DNA of 10,047 nt from Pilaira anomala (taxonomy: Eukaryota > Mucoromycota > Mucoromycetes > Mucorales > Mucoraceae). Shown here piece after piece: positions 7,392 through 10,047 of the stretch. How positions within the stretch are numbered: position 1 is the stretch's first letter; every line of letters begins with the position of its first letter. The position numbers and the translations under genes were made by a program. The notes under the pieces are model-generated. The model was not told the origin of the DNA. It searched no databases and saw only the letters and a list, made by a program, of their open reading frames with translations. The stretch is taken from the NCBI GenBank assembly GCA_025716855.1, contig JAIXMQ010000224.1, positions 1-10,047 of the forward strand, in the 5' to 3' direction.

Positions 7392-7409
7392 TGGTGCTCA
7401 CTAACAGGG
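7392..7409 (+). other. Primer binding site of element 2
   Basis: TGGTGCTCACTAACAGGG starts 2 nt after the proposed LTR end. TGG pairs with tRNA CCA, and the next bases imply a primer tRNA with an acceptor stem beginning GCTCACT. This differs from the primer implied for element 1, which supports separate families. The exact length of pairing is unknown. Confidence 0.65.
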
Positions 7410-7457
7410 TCTCTTTAATCTACTTTAACTACTTCTAAACCTATACAAGATATATAC

Positions 7458-8822
7458 ATGTCATCTCAAGACTCTCCTTCTAACTCTACTGTGTTGGCAC
7501 AAGCAACCATCGAAAATTTTGAGGCTAATCCCCGCTGGAATCAAAATTTCAAGCAGCGCATAATTGAATTTTATGGCTTTGAAGGTGAGGACTTCCGCTT
7601 TTTTCGTGCTACCTTGGAATCTTTTTTTGCTATTAATGGCATCACTCAAGATTCAAGAAAGGTTATCATTTTGAAATCTCAGCTCCGTCGTGCTGCCGCT
7701 GTATTTTTTTCCAATGACTTGAAAAGTAAAGGCCTCTCTCTGGATAAGGTATCATACTGTGAGGCTATTGATTTATTACAAGACCGTTTTTTATCTAAGG
7801 ACCTTCTTGAAGAATACGAATATGCGTTCCAGGCCATGAAACAAACAAATGATGAAAGTCCCCAAATGTATTTATCCCGTTTACATGAAGCTGCCGATAT
7901 CGCCGATATCCAAGACGATAAGATGATCTACTCTCGTTTCCGTGCTGGTTTGTTGCCCCAGGTCATCACTTTCTGCAAAGAACAATCTGCTTCTACACAC
8001 AAAGACTGGGTCAAAAATGCGAATGCTTGGTGGAGCGCTCATGCTGTTCGTCCTATTCACCTTGTGGATAATCCTTTTATTTCGGGCGATTATTATAATG
8101 GTAAGAATGGTATAAAATTTAGTTCAGAAAAGACAAAGAACGATACTATGGTAAGTTTGAAAAATAATGATATCATTAATAATCGTAAATCACAAACCGA
8201 GGCGTATGCGAATAATATTTCACCTTCCATTGCTAACTTAACTGCTAAGCTGGAAGCGTTGGAATTGCATTCGTTGATACCCGGTAGTGGTTCTAACGGA
8301 AACAATGAAAACATTACACTTCAAACATCCACCATCAAATCATTAATGTCTGACAATGAATTTAAATCTTTCATCAAGAACATTGTACAAGAGGTAAACA
8401 ATGAGAAAGTTACACCATATACATCATATAAAAATAATCGTAAGCCCTTCTATAATAATGAAAGTTATAATAATGATCAAAATTATAAAAATTTCCTTAT
8501 CAAAAGAATTATAGAAATAATAACTCTCATGCCACGAATGATACTCAAAATTCACATTATCCTCAACAGGAACAACAACGTTATAATGGAAATTCTCAAA
8601 ATCAACAACCATATAACAATAACCGAAATAATTATCCAAACAGTAATCGTAATAATAATAATTATCAATCTCAAGTTCCTTCCGCTAATGCTAATTATCA
8701 TCAAAACCAAAATGGTCAGCAAAGAAATAATCAAAATTATGGCAATAATAATTATAACAATAGAAATAATTATCAAAATGACAACAACCAACAAAAAAAC
8801 TAGATGGGGCAATTGTAAATGA
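7458..8822 (+). CDS. Gag-like protein of element 2 (0 frame; true reading probably leaves this frame near 8489)
   Basis: The start is the ATG at 7458, 66 bp after the primer site begins. Residues 1-345 look like a retrotransposon Gag: a helical capsid-like part (about 25-200, with FRFFRATLESFF, AIDLLQDRF and YSRFRAGLLP), then a polar, Asn-rich stretch. It should form the virus-like particle. No CX2CX4HX4C knuckle is seen. After residue ~345 this frame turns abruptly into an Ile-rich, implausible tail (345-454). The same DNA read one base back gives a smooth continuation of the Asn/Tyr/Gln-rich sequence. The sensible protein therefore switches -1 at about 8489-8505. This is either programmed slippage at A AAT TTC or a one-base deletion in the A5T3 run. 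The Ile-rich tail is most likely an out-of-frame reading. Confidence 0.8.
   Translation: MSSQDSPSNSTVLAQATIENFEANPRWNQNFKQRIIEFYGFEGEDFRFFRATLESFFAINGITQDSRKVIILKSQLRRAAAVFFSNDLKSKGLSLDKVSYCEAIDLLQDRFLSKDLLEEYEYAFQAMKQTNDESPQMYLSRLHEAADIADIQDDKMIYSRFRAGLLPQVITFCKEQSASTHKDWVKNANAWWSAHAVRPIHLVDNPFISGDYYNGKNGIKFSSEKTKNDTMVSLKNNDIINNRKSQTEAYANNISPSIANLTAKLEALELHSLIPGSGSNGNNENITLQTSTIKSLMSDNEFKSFIKNIVQEVNNEKVTPYTSYKNNRKPFYNNESYNNDQNYKNFLIKRIIEIITLMPRMILKIHIILNRNNNVIMEILKINNHITITEIIIQTVIVIIIIINLKFLPLMLIIIKTKMVSKEIIKIMAIIIITIEIIIKMTTTNKKTRWGNCK
8489..8495 (+). promoter_or_regulatory. Candidate -1 slippery site 1 (A AAT TTC)
   Basis: In the gag frame the codons AAT (8490) and TTC (8493) are preceded by A, giving the X XXY YYZ form. 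Slipping back one base re-pairs them on AAA and TTT and continues with CCT at 8495. It sits exactly where the protein composition changes frame, just after the TAA at 8486-8488 that closes the -1 frame upstream. No clear stem follows, so a one-base deletion is an equally good explanation. Confidence 0.4.
8489..8803 (+). CDS. N/Q/Y-rich Gag tail of element 2 in the -1 frame, ending at TAG 8801-8803
   Basis: This frame opens after TAA at 8486 and has no own start; it must be reached from the gag frame. It encodes about 103 residues dominated by Asn, Gln, Tyr and Ser (for example YQKNYRNNNSH near 8498, and NNNYQSQVPSANANYHQNQ further on). The composition matches the end of the upstream Gag frame. 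It resembles prion-like low-complexity domains. Joined, Gag would be about 448 residues with no zinc knuckle. Its last sense codons, AAA AAC, are part of a slippery heptamer. It could instead be the original C-terminus of a gag gene broken by a deletion. Confidence 0.65.
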   Translation, partial: KFPYQKNYRNNNSHATNDTQNSHYPQQEQQRYNGNSQNQQPYNNNRNNYPNSNRNNNNYQSQVPSANANYHQNQNGQQRNNQNYGNNNYNNRNNYQNDNNQQKN

Positions 8823-10047
8823 AAACTATAATGATGGTCAATTGCCTATCCATCCCAATCACAACGAAAAATCCATCAACAACAACAACAATATTAATAA
8901 TAATCAAATCCCTTTGTATCAAATGGAAGATGATTTATATGCTGCACGTATTAATAGGCCTCCCGAAGTTAAGAAATCCAGTTTAATTAAAGATAAAAAT
9001 ACAAAAAAAATCGAGAAAATTTCAAAACCTCAAAAAAATTTAAAAAATATAGAAACAAAAAATGTACAAATCTCAGATGATATTGATATCATAAACGACT
9101 CTCCTATGGTAGAGGATCCACCTCTGTTGACTCAACCTTTCACACCAAAACCTGCTCATCAACAAATTGAAATTATTAAGAAATCTCGCACTGTTACTCC
9201 CATTACTTCCAAGATTTCATATAAAATCGAAGACGATATACTGAATCGTAAAGCTGATATAAATGTAAGAGACTTGATCATCGCCGTACCTACTTTGAAA
9301 AGAAATTTAGTCAAAGCTATCAAGGAGACAACAAAAAAAAACCCTACTGAAACTTTATCATTGACTTTTGCTGAAGATGACGATGTCGATACTACGGCAA
9401 TCTATACCGATTTCTTTATCAACAGCGTAAAAATAAAGGCTATGCTGGATACTGGAAGTGCCAAGACGTGTATGTCAAAAGATATTGCGGATAAACTCGG
9501 CATGGATATAGATGATGCATCTACAAGTGTATTCACTTTAGGTAACGGCACCAAACAAGCGTCATTAGGTTTAATATACGATGTACCATTGAACATCGGT
9601 GGGAACATAGTCATCCCTGGAGCCATAGAAGTACTGCCCGTGTGTCCAGTAAATTTAATCATCGGAAACAACTGGATGAAACGAGCTAAGGCAAAGTTAA
9701 ACCTGGAAGACAAGAAGATCACCGTTGAATATAAAGGGTTGAAATCAAAAATCGATTTTTCGTACACGAAGGAACGAACGATAAACACGATTAAAAGCCA
9801 CGATTATATCTATACAAAAAACAATTCAACCAGTAGTTCCGTCGTACCCGTAAATGATATTGATGATCAAGTTAGTGATGATTCTCTGTATGACACTGAA
9901 TCAGATACTGACGACGAACTGATGATGTTAACCGACGATTATAATGAAACCCAATGCACAGCTGATTTTGGTCGCATTTATATGAAGCTCTCATCGACAG
10001 AAAAGGATATGTATGAAATATTTACCAAAAATAAATTCTATTTACCT
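8782..10047 (+). CDS. Protease (start of Pol) frame of element 2, open to the window end
   Basis: This frame is open from 8782 (after TGA at 8779) to the last base, 422 codons. It has no ATG until 8923, so it is probably read by -1 frameshift from gag. Order: Asn-rich and Lys-rich spacer; a short motif at 9256-9320 (VRDLIIAVPTLKRNLVKAI); then a retroviral-type aspartic protease with MLDTGSAKT, catalytic Asp codon at 9448-9450, and the later LIIGNNWM block at 9655-9678. The protease would cut the polyprotein during particle maturation. An acidic linker follows (9856-9939). The reverse transcriptase is expected just past the right edge. Unlike element 1, it has the regular DTG triplet. Confidence 0.85.
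8794..8800 (+). promoter_or_regulatory. Probable -1 ribosomal slippery site 2 (A AAA AAC, against the TAG stop)
   Basis: In the Gag-tail frame the codons are CAA AAA AAC TAG, so the heptamer A AAA AAC ends at the base before the stop. This is the heptamer known from the gag-pro junctions of MMTV, HTLV-1 and BLV. A -1 slip bypasses TAG and reads CTA GAT GGG into the protease frame. The two frames overlap by only 19 nt (8782-8800), and the heptamer lies in that overlap. A possible stimulatory stem follows. The alternative is loss of one A from an eight-A run. Confidence 0.65.
8808..8846 (+). promoter_or_regulatory. Possible frameshift-stimulating stem-loop
   Basis: GGCAATTG (8808-8815) is the exact reverse complement of CAATTGCC (8839-8846), giving an 8-bp stem with a 23-nt loop, extendable by a G-U pair (8807/8847). 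It starts 7 nt after the slippery heptamer, within the 5-9 nt spacing usual for -1 frameshift sites. The arms share the palindrome CAATTG, which raises the chance of a random match. No stability value was computed. Confidence 0.5.

Larger units (their letters stand above)
6511..10047 (+). mobile_element. Second LTR retrotransposon, 5' portion only (element 2)
   Basis: A putative LTR, a primer binding site, a gag-like gene and a retroviral-type protease frame follow each other in the order usual for a Ty3/gypsy element. Reverse transcriptase, RNase H, integrase and the 3' LTR would lie beyond the right edge. It is in the same direction as element 1 but belongs to a different family: the LTR length, Gag and coding strategy all differ. 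Class is inferred from the order and the protease, as no reverse transcriptase is in view. Confidence 0.75.

Noticed and set aside
8552..8812. Minus-strand Ile/Val-rich frame and the plus-strand Ile-rich tail
   Set aside because: Both are out-of-frame readings of the AAT/CAA-rich tail; they look membrane-like only because of base composition.
8807..8854. Pseudoknot at the frameshift site, pairing GATGG (8833-8837) with CCATC (8850-8854)
   Set aside because: The 3-nt linker across an 8-bp stem is too short for a normal H-type pseudoknot; only the simple stem is kept.
9336..9342. A second in-phase A AAA AAC within the protease frame
   Set aside because: A slip here would meet a stop (TGA at 9348) within three codons and precede the protease. 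No reason to shift here is seen. It does show that this heptamer can arise by chance in AT-rich coding DNA.

Overview
The window is an AT-rich eukaryotic stretch made almost entirely of transposable elements. No ordinary host gene was found. The style of the elements points to a fungus, most likely an early-diverging lineage such as Mucoromycota: an intron-less Tc1/IS630-type transposase, two Ty3/gypsy-class LTR retrotransposons and Asn-rich AT-rich coding. This is an inference from family resemblance, not a proven assignment.

Layout. (1) Positions 823-1, minus strand: the first 274 codons of a Tc1/mariner-IS630 (DDE) transposase, running off the left edge just after its first catalytic Asp. 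(2) Positions 886-6346, plus strand: a complete Ty3/gypsy element ('element 1'). It has 283-bp LTRs that look identical by eye, a 5-bp target duplication (AGTAT), a primer binding site, a polypurine tract and one unbroken 1590-residue Gag-PR-RT-RNase H-integrase ORF. It appears young and possibly still active. It landed 62 bp upstream of the transposase start codon, inside a 23-bp degenerate tandem repeat array. (3) Positions 6352-6510: the rest of that array and a short spacer. (4) Positions 6511-10047, plus strand: the 5' part of a second, unrelated LTR element ('element 2'). It has a long putative LTR (6511-7389, ends TGTTAC/GTAACA), a primer binding site, a gag-like gene, and a protease reading frame that runs off the right edge before any reverse transcriptase.

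The most interesting part is how element 2 is decoded. Its gag, its N/Q-rich Gag tail and its protease lie in three successive frames, each shifted -1 from the one before. The second switch falls on a classical retroviral slippery heptamer (A AAA AAC) directly against the TAG stop. Seven bases further on there is a perfect 8-bp stem. The first switch coincides with another heptamer of the X XXY YYZ type (A AAT TTC). The pattern is either a two-step programmed -1 frameshift cascade or two single-base deletions in homopolymers. The second site is much better supported than the first.

Element 1 solves the same problem differently, with one continuous ORF. Its protease carries DGG instead of the usual D-(S/T)-G. 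Despite low sequence similarity, the two elements share a layout: a conserved short motif before the protease, then the protease, then a strongly acidic linker.
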